A DNA stretch of 64,000 bases from Sphaerisporangium melleum (GTDB lineage: Bacteria; Actinomycetota; Actinomycetes; Streptosporangiales; Streptosporangiaceae). A model generated the notes under the pieces. That model worked only from the letters and a program-made list of their open reading frames with translations. It did no database searches and was not told the DNA's origin. The position numbers were made by a program, and so were the translations under genes. The stretch spans positions 18,770 through 82,769 of the forward strand of contig NZ_BMNT01000006.1 in NCBI RefSeq assembly GCF_014646695.1. The letters run 5' to 3'. Shown one piece after another: positions 51,475 through 59,777 of the stretch. How positions within the stretch are numbered: the stretch's first letter is position 1; the number at the start of each line of letters is the position of its first letter.

Positions 51475-52332
51475 GTGGCGGTGGCGCACGGGTCTCGCGA
51501 CCCGCGCGCCTCCGCCACGGTGGAGGCCCTGCTGGAGCGGGTGCGGCGCGCCCGCCCCGGCCTGGCCGTCCACCCGGCCTACCTGGACCACGCGCGGCCG
51601 ACGCTGCGCGAGGCGCTGACCCCGCTCGACCGGGCGGTGGTGCTGCCGCTGCTGCTCACCGAGGCCTACCACAGCCGGGTCGACATCCCTGCGGCCCTGC
51701 GCGAGGAGCGCGCCCGCCGCGCCGCCCCGCCCGGCGATCCGGCGCATCGCCCATCTTCCGGGGCCTGGGGCCCAGGCGGCCACGAGGAACGCGGCGACGG
51801 CGTCCGAAGGCCGCCGCTACTGGTGCACCAGGGCGCGGCGCTCGGCCCGCATCCCCTGCTGGTGGCCGCGCTGGAGCGGCGCCTGGCCGAGGCCGGCGTC
51901 GAGATCGGCGACCCCGGGACGGCCGTGGTGCTGGTCTCGGCGGGGTCGAGCGACGCCGGCGCCAACGCCGTGGTCGCGGCGATGGCCCGCGACTGGGCGC
52001 ACGCCCGCCGCTGGCACTCGGTCACCCCCGCCTACGCCTCGGCCGCCTCCCCCACTCCGGAGGAGGCCGTCCGCGGCCTGCTCGGCGACGGGCCGGGACG
52101 CCCCTCCCGCGTCGTGGTGGCGCCGTACCTGCTGGCCCCGGGGTACTTCGCCGACAAGGTGCGCCGCACCACCCTGGCCGCCGGGGCGCAGGTGGTGGCC
52201 GCTCCCCTGGGCGCCGCGCCCGAACTGGTCGAGGTGCTGCTCGAACGGCACGCCGAGGCGGTGGCGGCGTTCCGCCGGCTCACCCCGCCGGTGCCCAGGC
52301 TCGTTCCAGGACCTCAAGCACGGTCCCGGTGA
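51475..52332 (+). CDS. Sirohydrochlorin ferrochelatase-like protein (CbiX)
   Basis: CbiX/SirB proteins insert iron into sirohydrochlorin to make siroheme, the cofactor of sulfite reductase. The 285-residue protein is two CbiX halves: VAHGSRDPRAS at the N-terminus and VVLVSAGSSDAGANA near residue 145, with VVLPLLLTEAYHSRVDIP and VVAPYLLAPGYFADKVR at matching places. The active-site His of the second half seems replaced by Ala-Pro. GTG at 51475 is the first usable start; its ribosome site is weak. The 3' end overlaps the convergent FAD gene by 53 bp. Confidence 0.85.
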   Translation: MAVAHGSRDPRASATVEALLERVRRARPGLAVHPAYLDHARPTLREALTPLDRAVVLPLLLTEAYHSRVDIPAALREERARRAAPPGDPAHRPSSGAWGPGGHEERGDGVRRPPLLVHQGAALGPHPLLVAALERRLAEAGVEIGDPGTAVVLVSAGSSDAGANAVVAAMARDWAHARRWHSVTPAYASAASPTPEEAVRGLLGDGPGRPSRVVVAPYLLAPGYFADKVRRTTLAAGAQVVAAPLGAAPELVEVLLERHAEAVAAFRRLTPPVPRLVPGPQARSR

Positions 52333-53197
52333 GCAGGGCGACCTTGTAGGCGTTCTGCCCGGACGGTGCGCAGCGGGTGGCGGCCAGCTCCGCCGCCCGT
52401 TCGAGCGGCTCGCCGGCCAGCAGCGCGTCCTCGACCTCGGTGAGGCGCAGCGGCACCCGCGCGACCCCGCCGACGCTCACCCGGGCGAAGGTCACCCGCC
52501 CGTCCGCCACGACGAGCCGCGCCGCCGCCTCCACCAGCGGCCATTCGGCCAGGGCCCGCCCGGCCGTCCGATGGTGGGCCGCGCGCTCCCCCTCCTGCGG
52601 CGGCGGCAGCGTGACGGCGAGCAGGACGGCGCCCGGCGGGAGCAGGTGGTCGCGGGTCGGGTCGGAGCCGTCCCCGTACAGCTCGCCGACCGGGAACGGG
52701 GCGGTGCCGTCCACCTCCGCCGTCGCCTCGCAGCCGAGCAGCGCCACGGCCAGCGACGACGGATGCGGGGCCACGCACGGCCCGCTGTCGACGACGGCGG
52801 CGCGCAGGGTGTGCCCGGCGCGCGCCGGGCAGCCGTTGCCGCCGCTTTGGAAGCAGGAGAACGCCGGGTTGCGGAAGTAGGCGCAGCGGTTGCGCTGCAG
52901 CAGATTGCCGCCGACGGTGGCCACCGACCTGATCTGCGGGGTGGCCAGGGCCGCCGCGGCCAGTGCCAGACAGGGGTGGGCGGCGGCGATCCGCTCGTCC
53001 GCGGCGAGCGCCGCGATCGTGGTGAGCGCGCCGATGCGCACCGAGCCGTCGGGGAGCCAGGTGACGCCGGACAGCTCGGGCAGGCCGCGCAGGTCGATGT
53101 GCGGCCCGGCGGCGGGGCGGGACATCAGGTCGGTGCCCCCGGCGCGCAGCTCGCCGCCGCCGAGTGCCGCCGCCCCGATGTCGCTGAGGGTGATCAT
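52280..53197 (-). CDS. Molybdenum hydroxylase FAD subunit with extra Fe-S site
   Basis: The 305-residue protein is an FAD-binding medium subunit (LRAGGTDLMSR near residue 17, IRSVATVGGNLLQRNRC near 89-105). After the second FAD motif it has Cys105, Cys115 and Cys123 (RNRCAYFRN, FSCFQSGG, GCPA) and a possible fourth at 141. That insert is known from PaoB/YagS and 4-hydroxybenzoyl-CoA reductase, where it holds a [4Fe-4S] cluster. Its ATG overlaps the stop of the fused large subunit (ATGA), so they form one enzyme. Confidence 0.9.
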   Translation of the reverse strand: MITLSDIGAAALGGGELRAGGTDLMSRPAAGPHIDLRGLPELSGVTWLPDGSVRIGALTTIAALAADERIAAAHPCLALAAAALATPQIRSVATVGGNLLQRNRCAYFRNPAFSCFQSGGNGCPARAGHTLRAAVVDSGPCVAPHPSSLAVALLGCEATAEVDGTAPFPVGELYGDGSDPTRDHLLPPGAVLLAVTLPPPQEGERAAHHRTAGRALAEWPLVEAAARLVVADGRVTFARVSVGGVARVPLRLTEVEDALLAGEPLERAAELAATRCAPSGQNAYKVALLTGTVLEVLERAWAPAG

Positions 53198-55710
53198 CGG
53201 CCGTACATCCCTTCGATGAGCCGGTCGGGGCGGATGGGCAGGTCGCGGGGCCGCCACCCGGTGGCGTTGTACACGGCGTTGCCGACCGAGGCGGCCACGC
53301 CGATCGTGGACACCTCGCCGAGGCCGACGCCCTGCCCGTTGACGTGGTCCCAGCCCTCCTGGTGGAAGTGCACGTCGATCTCCGGACAGTCCGCGATGCC
53401 GGGAATCTGATAGTCGTCCAGGTTGGCGGTCAGGACGACGCCGGTCACCGGGTCGACATGCCGCTCCTCGTACAGCGCGTACCCCAACCCCTGGACGACG
53501 CCGCCTTCGCACTGGCCGCGCGCCGGGCCCTCGGCGTAGATGTGCCCGGCCGCGATGCCGGCCCACACGCGCAGCGGCCGGACGGTGCCGAGGCGGGTGT
53601 CCACCTCGACCTCGGTGACGTGGACCGCGCCGCTGAACCCCCGGCCGATCGCCATGCCGCCGACCGCGAACGGGGTGACATAACCCCTCCGGTCGCGGCG
53701 GCGCTTGCCCACCACGCGGGTGCCTTCAGTGAGGCCCGCCTGGCGCAGCCGGCGCGCCGCGTCGCGAGCGGCCGGGGCCACCGAGGCGGTGCTGCGGCTG
53801 CCGAGCGCACCCGGGCCGTGCACCACGCCGGTGCGGCCGATCTCGACGCGCACCCGCTCGGCCGGCAGGTCCAACTCCGCCGCCACCACCGAGGCGATGA
53901 CGGTGCGGACCCCCGTCCCGATGTCCTGGGTGGCGGTGCGGGCGACCACCACGCCGCCCTCGACGGTCAGCTCGACCTCGGTCCCGGGGTCCAGCATGTA
54001 CATCCAGTTGGCGGCGGCCACGCCGACGCCGCGCCGCAGGCGCCCGGTCTGCGAGCCGGTGGCGGGCCGGCCGGTCCAGGCGGGCAGCGCGGCGGCGACC
54101 TCGTACAGGGCCTGCCGCTTGGGGTTGCCGTCCCAGCGCCGGCGCAGCGCGATCGGGTCCTCGCCGCGGCGGTGCGCGGTCTCGTCCACCGTCTGCTCCA
54201 GCGCCCACAGCAGGGGCGGCGCCCCGGGGCCGCGGAACGGCGCGGCGGGCGGCTCGTTGGTCACCACGTCGTAGTCGCGCAGCCGGCGGGGCGCCCTGCC
54301 GTACATCAGCCGGGCCATCACCGCGACGCCCGACCCGACGGCGACGCCGCCGCGCGCGTGGACGTCCACGGTGAGCGCGGACAGGTTCCCCTCGCCGTCG
54401 GTGAGCAGCGCGATCTCGGTGCGGGTGCCGGGGCGGTTGCCTGCGGTGGTGAGCTCCTCGTCGCGGCCGAGCACGACGCGCACCGGCACGCCGCAGGCCC
54501 GCGCGAGCTCGACGGCCGCCACGGTCTCGGCGGTGACGCCCGCCTTGGCGCCGAAGCCGCCCCCGACGTGCTCGGCGACGACGCGGACCTTGTCGGCGGG
54601 CAGTCCCCATCGCTTGGCCGCCTGCGCGGCGACCATTTCGATGGCCTGGGTGGACATGTGCAGGTGCAGTGCGCCGTCCTCGTCCCATCGGGCCACGCAG
54701 GCGTGCGGTTCCAGCGGCGTGTGCACCTGCACGGCCGTGGTGAAGGTGCCGGCCACCAGGCCCGGGTCGCCGGCGGCGCGCGCCGCCTCGACGCGCTGGG
54801 CCGCGGTACGTCCGCGCTTGCTCATCCGGTTGAACGGCCCGCGCACGTTGCCGTTCCAGGGGGCGGACATGGTCGGCCCCTCGCTGTGGTTGGGGGCCTT
54901 CTTCCGCTCGTCCTCGCCGTAGACGTCCGGCGCGTCCGGCGCGTCGTCGAGCGCAGCGGGCAGCGGCTCGTAGCCGATCTCGGCCCCGGCCGCGATGGCC
55001 AGCGCCTCCCGCCGGGTGGGCGCGGCGACCGCGGCGATCGGCTGGCCGGCGTAGCGCACGACACGGTCGGACGGCAGCAGGTCGACGACGTGGGCGGCGG
55101 CGGCGCGGACGGAGGTGACGCGCGCGTGGGCCCGGGTGGCGCGGATGATCACCCCTTCCAGCTGGCCGTCGAGCCGCACATCGGTGGTGTAGCGGGCGCG
55201 GCCGGTGACCTTGTCCATCGCCTCCACGCGGGCCGGGGTGACCGCGTCGCCGTCGTGCTCGCCCCGGCAGGCCGCGGCGATCGCCGCCTGGATGCCCTCG
55301 TAGGCCCCGCATCTGCACAGGTGGCCGGCCATGGCGGCGGCGATGGTCTCGCGGGGCGGGGCGACGTCCCCGTGCCCGGCCCGCCAGCCGTCCACGAACG
55401 CGGCGGCCTCGACGACCAGGCCGGGCGTGCAGTAGCCGCACTGCAGCCCGTCGTGCGCGGCGAAGGCCCGCTGGACGGGGTGGTCGAGCCCTTCGACCGT
55501 GGTCACCTCCTGCTCCTCGGCCGCGGCGGCGGGCATCAGGCAGCTCAGCCGCGGCTCGCCCTCGACCATGACCGTGCAGGCGCCGCAGACACCGGTGCGG
55601 CACACCGCCTTGGTCCCGGTGAGGCCCAGTTCGTCACGCAGTACGTCCACCATCGGCTCGTCGGGGCCGGTGTCGAGTTCGGTGCGCACGCCGTTCACCA
55701 CGATTTTCAT
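53194..55710 (-). CDS. Fused 2Fe-2S / molybdopterin aldehyde oxidase-type subunit
   Basis: The 838-residue protein joins the small and large subunits of a xanthine dehydrogenase-type enzyme. Residues 1-150 carry the [2Fe-2S] sites CRTGVCGAC (near 40), CGYCTPG (near 93) and CRCGAY (near 135). The Moco part follows, with GGGFGAK near 385, APFRGPGAPP near 490 and the catalytic Glu in GVGLGEVS near 800. ATG at 55710 follows GGGAG; ATG at 55728 is an alternative. Such enzymes oxidise aldehydes or N-heterocycles. No substrate can be assigned. Confidence 0.9.
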   Translation of the reverse strand: MKIVVNGVRTELDTGPDEPMVDVLRDELGLTGTKAVCRTGVCGACTVMVEGEPRLSCLMPAAAAEEQEVTTVEGLDHPVQRAFAAHDGLQCGYCTPGLVVEAAAFVDGWRAGHGDVAPPRETIAAAMAGHLCRCGAYEGIQAAIAAACRGEHDGDAVTPARVEAMDKVTGRARYTTDVRLDGQLEGVIIRATRAHARVTSVRAAAAHVVDLLPSDRVVRYAGQPIAAVAAPTRREALAIAAGAEIGYEPLPAALDDAPDAPDVYGEDERKKAPNHSEGPTMSAPWNGNVRGPFNRMSKRGRTAAQRVEAARAAGDPGLVAGTFTTAVQVHTPLEPHACVARWDEDGALHLHMSTQAIEMVAAQAAKRWGLPADKVRVVAEHVGGGFGAKAGVTAETVAAVELARACGVPVRVVLGRDEELTTAGNRPGTRTEIALLTDGEGNLSALTVDVHARGGVAVGSGVAVMARLMYGRAPRRLRDYDVVTNEPPAAPFRGPGAPPLLWALEQTVDETAHRRGEDPIALRRRWDGNPKRQALYEVAAALPAWTGRPATGSQTGRLRRGVGVAAANWMYMLDPGTEVELTVEGGVVVARTATQDIGTGVRTVIASVVAAELDLPAERVRVEIGRTGVVHGPGALGSRSTASVAPAARDAARRLRQAGLTEGTRVVGKRRRDRRGYVTPFAVGGMAIGRGFSGAVHVTEVEVDTRLGTVRPLRVWAGIAAGHIYAEGPARGQCEGGVVQGLGYALYEERHVDPVTGVVLTANLDDYQIPGIADCPEIDVHFHQEGWDHVNGQGVGLGEVSTIGVAASVGNAVYNATGWRPRDLPIRPDRLIEGMYGR

Positions 55711-55763
55711 GGCACTCCCGGTGCTCATGGGCGGCATCGTCTCCCGCAGTCTCGACCAGCGAG

Positions 55764-55778
55764 GTTGACGTTGTCAAC
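55764..55778. promoter_or_regulatory. GTTGACGTTGTCAAC operator for the TetR protein
   Basis: GTTGAC and GTCAAC form a 15-bp dyad with a 3-base centre, midway between the divergent Mo-hydroxylase (start 55710) and TetR gene (start 55806). TTGAC within it could serve as a -35 element. It is the only clear palindrome in the gap. Confidence 0.75.
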
Positions 55779-55805
55779 ATGCCTGGCTGTGAGAAGGTTG
55801 GGGGC

Positions 55806-56501
55806 GTGGTGGACGACACCAGGACCCGCCTGGTCGAAAGCGCCCTTACGCTGCTGCGCGCCGAGGGCCTGGACGCCGTGACGCTGCGCGCGGTCGGCGA
55901 CCTGTCCGGGGTGTCGCGCACCGCTCCCTACCGGCACTTCGCCGACAAGACCGCCCTGCTCGCGGCGCTCGCCGAGCGGGTCCTCGGCGACCTCACCGAC
56001 CACGTCGCCTCAGCGGTGCGCGGACGCGAGAGCCGCCGCGAACGCCTGCGGGCCCTCTACCTCGCCTACGCGGGGTACGCCGTGGCCCACCCCGAGGAGT
56101 ACCGCCTGGTCTTCCACGCGAAGTTCCTCGCCGGCCACCACCCGGCCCTGGAAACCGCGATGGACCGCGCCGTGGAACTGATCGTGGCCGAGATCCTCCC
56201 GCCCTCCGTCGCAGGCGGACCGTCCGGCCCCGAAGACGAGACCGCGGCGAACGGCCACGACCGGGACGCCCCCGCCCGCCAGGACGCCCCCGCCCACAGG
56301 GACGCCCCCGCCTACCGGGGCGCTCTGACCTGCGCCGACGGCGGAAACCCCGCGTCCGGCCAGGACCACGACCCGCGCGAGGCCGCGATGGTCGCCGTGC
56401 TCGCCACCGCCCACGGCCTCGCCGAACTCGCCACCTCCGGCCACCTCTCCCACAAGGCCCTCCCCCTCACCGCCGTAGTCGACGCCCTCCTCCCCACCTG
56501 A
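55806..56501 (+). CDS. TetR-family regulator of the second Mo-hydroxylase
   Basis: The 231-residue protein has a typical TetR helix-turn-helix near residues 10-50 (LVESALTLLRAEGLDAVTLRAVGDLSGVSRTAPYRHFADKTALL) and an all-helical ligand domain. The ligand domain is interrupted near residue 160 by a triple repeat (DAPARQ, DAPAHR, DAPAYR) made of near-identical 18-21 base units. GTG at 55806 follows GAAGG. It is divergent from the Mo-hydroxylase genes across the dyad at 55764. Confidence 0.9.
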   Translation: MVDDTRTRLVESALTLLRAEGLDAVTLRAVGDLSGVSRTAPYRHFADKTALLAALAERVLGDLTDHVASAVRGRESRRERLRALYLAYAGYAVAHPEEYRLVFHAKFLAGHHPALETAMDRAVELIVAEILPPSVAGGPSGPEDETAANGHDRDAPARQDAPAHRDAPAYRGALTCADGGNPASGQDHDPREAAMVAVLATAHGLAELATSGHLSHKALPLTAVVDALLPT

Positions 56502-56817
56502 CACCCCCCCCAAGAAGGACCCTTCCACCTTGGAAACCCCGCACGAGCGTCCCGACGCGCGGAGTCAGGGACCAGGAAGAGTCCGCCGTAACCCGGGGAG
56601 CTCGGCCGCACATGGTCTCGCGACAGACACCGACTTCCAGGCACCGCCCGCCGTCAGCGTTGCTTCGACTGGACTCGCGCCGACTCACCTGGGAGATTTC
56701 CATACCCGCCGCAGCACTCCATCCCCTCATGGATTTCGCGCCCCTGCGCGATCACGTGCCTATCTGATCGGGTCGAGATGGCCGTCCACCGGGCAGGTCC
56801 TCCTGGGTCGCGCGAGA
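56502..56817. other. 316-bp spacer of lower GC
   Basis: The stretch after the TetR stop is less GC-rich than its surroundings. Frames on either strand lack normal third-position GC bias, and no hairpin with a T-run or RNA gene was recognised. It may contain the terminators of the two convergent transcripts. Confidence 0.4.
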
Positions 56818-57051
56818 TCAGACCGGATCTCCGAACGCACCCGACTGGACTCCTGCGCGGAACGCAGCCCATGCGCAGGGACCAACGGTCAAGACGGGAC
56901 CGCCGGTGACCTTGGAGTCACGTATCAGGAGTACGCCTAGATGATCCCGTAAGTCGGCGGATGCCTCCTCCCAAGCGCTGGCCACCTGCAGGCAGTTGGG
57001 GCCATCGCCGCTGTAGCTGCTCTTACGCCACACAACGTGGGATACGTCCAC
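56818..57051 (-). CDS. DUF397 small protein (WhiJ partner family)
   Basis: The 77-residue protein has the DUF397 signature VWRKSSYSGDGPNCLQVA at the N-terminus, then VLLIRDSKVTGGPVLTV and WAAFRAGV. DUF397 proteins pair with Scr1/WhiJ-type XRE regulators in actinomycetes, probably as antagonists. GTG at 57051 has GGAG seven bases before it and gives the usual start; GTG at 57078 would extend into the preceding gene. It follows that gene by four bases. Confidence 0.9.
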   Translation of the reverse strand: MDVSHVVWRKSSYSGDGPNCLQVASAWEEASADLRDHLGVLLIRDSKVTGGPVLTVGPCAWAAFRAGVQSGAFGDPV

Positions 57052-57055
57052 CAGA

Positions 57056-57934
57056 TCACTCCGCTCCTGCCGCCACACTCTGAGACCGCTCAGCCAGATC
57101 GCCGATCAGAGCCCGTGACGCGTCAGGACTGAGCGCAGCCGCCCGCAGGTGATCGAATGCGAGGGTATATCGATACAACTCGACATCCCCCTCTACGTAC
57201 AAGATGCTCGTCATATTTTCCACATAGGCGACATTGGGGTCATGCGGCTCCCGAAACTCCAGGATGGCGAAGCTCCCTGCAGTGGCCGGATGCGCCCCAA
57301 CGGCGATCGGCAGTACCTGAATCGTGATGTTGTCCCGGGCCGCGAACTCAAGGAGCTTGGCGTACTGCTCGCGCATCACCGAGGCCGAGCCGACATGGCG
57401 CAAGAGAGCCGCTTCTTCGATCACCGCCCAGAACCGGAGTGGATCGTCTTCGGCCAGCAGGAGTTTCTGGCGGGTCATTCGAACCTCGACCCGACGCTCC
57501 ACCTCTGCGGGCGGGGACAACGCCATCAAGGAAGATCGAATGACCTCGCGGGCATAGTCCTCCGTCTGGAGGAGACCGTGCACGAGCATGCCGTCGAAGC
57601 TTCGGACGAATGCCGCCTCCGCTTCGAGCTGGATGTAGGTCGCGTAGTCACTCGGTAGCGAGTCGGAGTAGGCGTCCCACCAACCCTTGGTTCGCGCCGC
57701 TCTGGCCAAACCGTGCAGCGCCGCCCTCTTGTGCCCGTCCAGCTCGTACAGGTCCAGCAGACGGGTGAGATCTGGCGACGTGATCCCGACCCTCGCCGTC
57801 TCGACCCGCGAAAGCTTCGCCGTGGACCAACCGACCTGCTCTGCGACCTCCTCGATCGTCATCGCATGACGCTCACGCAATCTGCGCAGCTCGCCGGCGA
57901 GACGCCGGCGCCGCACCGTGGGGCCACGTCCCAC
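57056..57934 (-). CDS. Scr1/WhiJ-family XRE regulator
   Basis: The 292-residue protein has an N-terminal helix-turn-helix (LAGELRRLRERHAMTIEEVAEQVGWSTAKLSRVE) and the DUF5753/Scr1 C-terminal domain (YIQLEAEAAFVRSFDGMLVHGLLQTEDYAREVI, later SFAILEF and VAYVENMTS). This is the WhiJ-like group found in tens of copies in Streptomyces with DUF397 partners. GTG at 57934 follows GGGAGG by eight bases. With the DUF397 gene and the ATPase genes at 58150-58805 it makes a whiJ/abaA-like locus. Confidence 0.9.
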   Translation of the reverse strand: MGRGPTVRRRRLAGELRRLRERHAMTIEEVAEQVGWSTAKLSRVETARVGITSPDLTRLLDLYELDGHKRAALHGLARAARTKGWWDAYSDSLPSDYATYIQLEAEAAFVRSFDGMLVHGLLQTEDYAREVIRSSLMALSPPAEVERRVEVRMTRQKLLLAEDDPLRFWAVIEEAALLRHVGSASVMREQYAKLLEFAARDNITIQVLPIAVGAHPATAGSFAILEFREPHDPNVAYVENMTSILYVEGDVELYRYTLAFDHLRAAALSPDASRALIGDLAERSQSVAAGAE

Positions 57935-58149
57935 CGCAACAACCTCCCGATCGACTACGAACAGTGTGCCGCCCGTCACTTCTCGCCACAGGGAAACCGA
58001 GAAGGTACGACCGCTAGTAACTTTGCAGAATCGCTTGCTAACTCAGCGTACACAGGTGGACCATCAGGTGGTGTTGCAAGGCCATGAGCCGATCAAGGCC
58101 ATGGCATGAGAACAATCCGGTCGATCTGGACGGAAGGACAGGTGAGTAC

Positions 58150-58401
58150 ATGGGCAGCGGCAAGACGCCGGGTTGGAAGGTCCGCCTGGTTGAGCTGGCA
58201 GCGGAGCTGGACGATCTCGGGTTCGACTCGGTCGTCCGGCTGCCGCCGGGGGAACGGCCGAGTCTGGAGATCTTCGTTCCACCGGACCGTCCTGCGGCAA
58301 GGTCCAGCCGAGGAGGCAATGCGAAGGCGGGTGGACGCACGCGGCGGCGCCCGGACTGGGGTCGATTGGTGTCGGAGCGGCTCGTGAAGGGAGTGCGGTG
58401 A
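58150..58401 (+). CDS. Small basic protein coupled to an anti-sigma-type ATPase
   Basis: The 83-residue product (KVRLVELAAELDDLGFDSVV near the start, then RPSLEIFVPPDRP and an Arg/Gly-rich tail) has no named domain. ATG at 58150 follows GGAAGGACAGGTGAG. Its stop overlaps the next start as GTGA. The position next to a WhiJ-type regulator and SpoIIAB-like ATPase matches the small genes of abaA-like loci, but homology is not proven from here. Confidence 0.6.
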   Translation: MGSGKTPGWKVRLVELAAELDDLGFDSVVRLPPGERPSLEIFVPPDRPAARSSRGGNAKAGGRTRRRPDWGRLVSERLVKGVR

Positions 58402-58805
58402 AGGCGCTCGGGCTGCTGGGGCAGGTTGACCTTCCTGCGCAGATCGCGGCCGTCCCCCGAGCCCGGAGCTGTGTGCGTGGCCTGCTCGACGGCACCGATC
58501 ATCCACAGACGGACGCCGCGCTGCTGTTGGTGACCGAGTTGGTCACCAACTCGGTGCGGTACTCCGACTCCGGACGGTGCCCCGCCGGACGGATCACCAT
58601 CGTCGTGGCCGAACACGATGGAACGCTCCACATCGACGTGATCGACGGCGGCTCGTGGACCAGCAGACCCACCGTGTGCCCGGAGGTCAGGCTGGACGAC
58701 GACGGCGGGCGCGGCCTGTGGTTACTGCAAGAGGTGGCGACGGACTGGGGATGGTACGAGACCGCAGCCGGGCGCGCGGTCTGGTTCCGGCTCGCCGGCA
58801 AGTGA
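58398..58805 (+). CDS. SpoIIAB/RsbW-like ATP-binding anti-sigma protein
   Basis: The 135-residue protein is a single HATPase domain of the GHKL fold. It has the N-box LLVTELVTNSVRYSDS near residue 45, the G1-box VIDGGS near 82, and the G2-box GRGLWLLQEVATDWGW near 102. It probably binds or phosphorylates a sigma or anti-sigma antagonist, acting as a regulatory kinase. It overlaps the upstream small gene and ends the whiJ/abaA-like cluster. Confidence 0.9.
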   Translation: MKALGLLGQVDLPAQIAAVPRARSCVRGLLDGTDHPQTDAALLLVTELVTNSVRYSDSGRCPAGRITIVVAEHDGTLHIDVIDGGSWTSRPTVCPEVRLDDDGGRGLWLLQEVATDWGWYETAAGRAVWFRLAGK

Positions 58806-58960
58806 CGAACTCCTGCGACTCTTCGATTCGCGCAGGCTGCACGCCCGCCGAACCGTTCGGCCGCAAGCCGGTCGGCCGGGCATGCAGCCGGCATCGTGAT
58901 GAAGTTGCGCTTGTCCCGGTGTTCGCCCCTGGAGGGTGCGGTCCGCGGGGGCGCACCCTC

Positions 58961-59533
58961 TTACTTTCCTGCTTCCGGCGGGAGGTGGTCTTCGCCGGGG
59001 GATCGCAGGTGGGCGGCGATGGTCTGGGCGCAGGTGAGGGAGGCGGTTCGGGTGGTGTCGACCTCCAGGTCGTAGCGCACACCTTCGTGGACCACCGTGG
59101 CCTGTGTCGCCGCCATTCCCGTGATGCGGTCTCCTCTGGCCTTCTCGCGCTCGGCGGCGGTCGTGCTGTCGCACCGGACGCCGACCCACAGGACGTCCAG
59201 CCCGCCGAGTGCTCGTTGCCAACGCCGCTGTGAATGCGCCCCGCCGAGGAAGACGTCATCGATGATCACGGGGGCGCCGGCACGGGCCATCGCGGCGATC
59301 CCTTCCATCCACGCCGACTGCAGCGCCATGAAGTCCGCGCCGACGCTCACGCCGCCGTCGGCGGCGAACTCGAGCCCCGTGTCCGAGGCCTGCATGGACC
59401 GCGGCATCGCCTCGATGAGCGAGTCGACGCCGAACGTGAGCCACGGTCGCGGCAGGACGGCCTGCAGATGCCGGGCGATCGTGGACTTGCCCGCACTGGA
59501 CCCGCCGTTGAGCACGATCACCTGGGTCGCCAT
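58961..59533 (-). CDS. Chloramphenicol phosphotransferase-like kinase
   Basis: The 190-residue protein has the P-loop [10 protein letters not shown] (Lys16) and TFGVDSL, in which the Asp falls exactly at position 37, the catalytic Asp of chloramphenicol 3-O-phosphotransferase. This match supports ATG at 59533 over GTG at 59542. [11 protein letters not shown] near residue 90 is the Walker B region, and [16 protein letters not shown] near 125 the lid arginines. Self-resistance to chloramphenicol is possible, but many homologues are cytoplasmic AAA kinases of unknown substrate. Confidence 0.85.
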   Translation of the reverse strand: MATQVIVLNGGSSAGKSTIARHLQAVLPRPWLTFGVDSLIEAMPRSMQASDTGLEFAADGGVSVGADFMALQSAWMEGIAAMARAGAPVIIDDVFLGGAHSQRRWQRALGGLDVLWVGVRCDSTTAAEREKARGDRITGMAATQATVVHEGVRYDLEVDTTRTASLTCAQTIAAHLRSPGEDHLPPEAGK

Positions 59534-59718
59534 GACGTACACGCTAGAGGTTCGGCCACCAGGCCGGGAAACCGTTTTCGGCTGAACGCCGCCCGCCGAG
59601 ACGTCCTGGCGAACACCCTCCGGCCGGTGGCCGCTGCGCCGGGTTCGGGGCCGGCCCAGCGCTACTTCGCCGAGCCGGCCGACCGCGCCGGATAGGCGTC
59701 CTTCCGTCAGATGAGGGT

Positions 59719-59746
59719 TTGAAAAGTGATATCACTTTGCTATGGT
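59719..59746 (+). promoter_or_regulatory. Promoter with AAAGTGATATCACTTT operator
   Basis: TTGAAA (59719-59724) and TATGGT (59741-59746) are spaced 16 bp apart as -35 and -10. AAAGTGATATCACTTT (59723-59738), a perfect 16-bp palindrome, fills the spacer between them. A repressor bound there would block RNA polymerase. It lies 32 bp before the SPFH gene. Confidence 0.8.
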
Positions 59747-59777
59747 GGTGCCATCGGATGAGCCCCCTGGAGGAACG

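Noticed and set aside
56530-56940. Plus-strand frame of 136 codons after the TetR gene
   Set aside because: Composition is atypical and half of it is antisense to the DUF397 gene.
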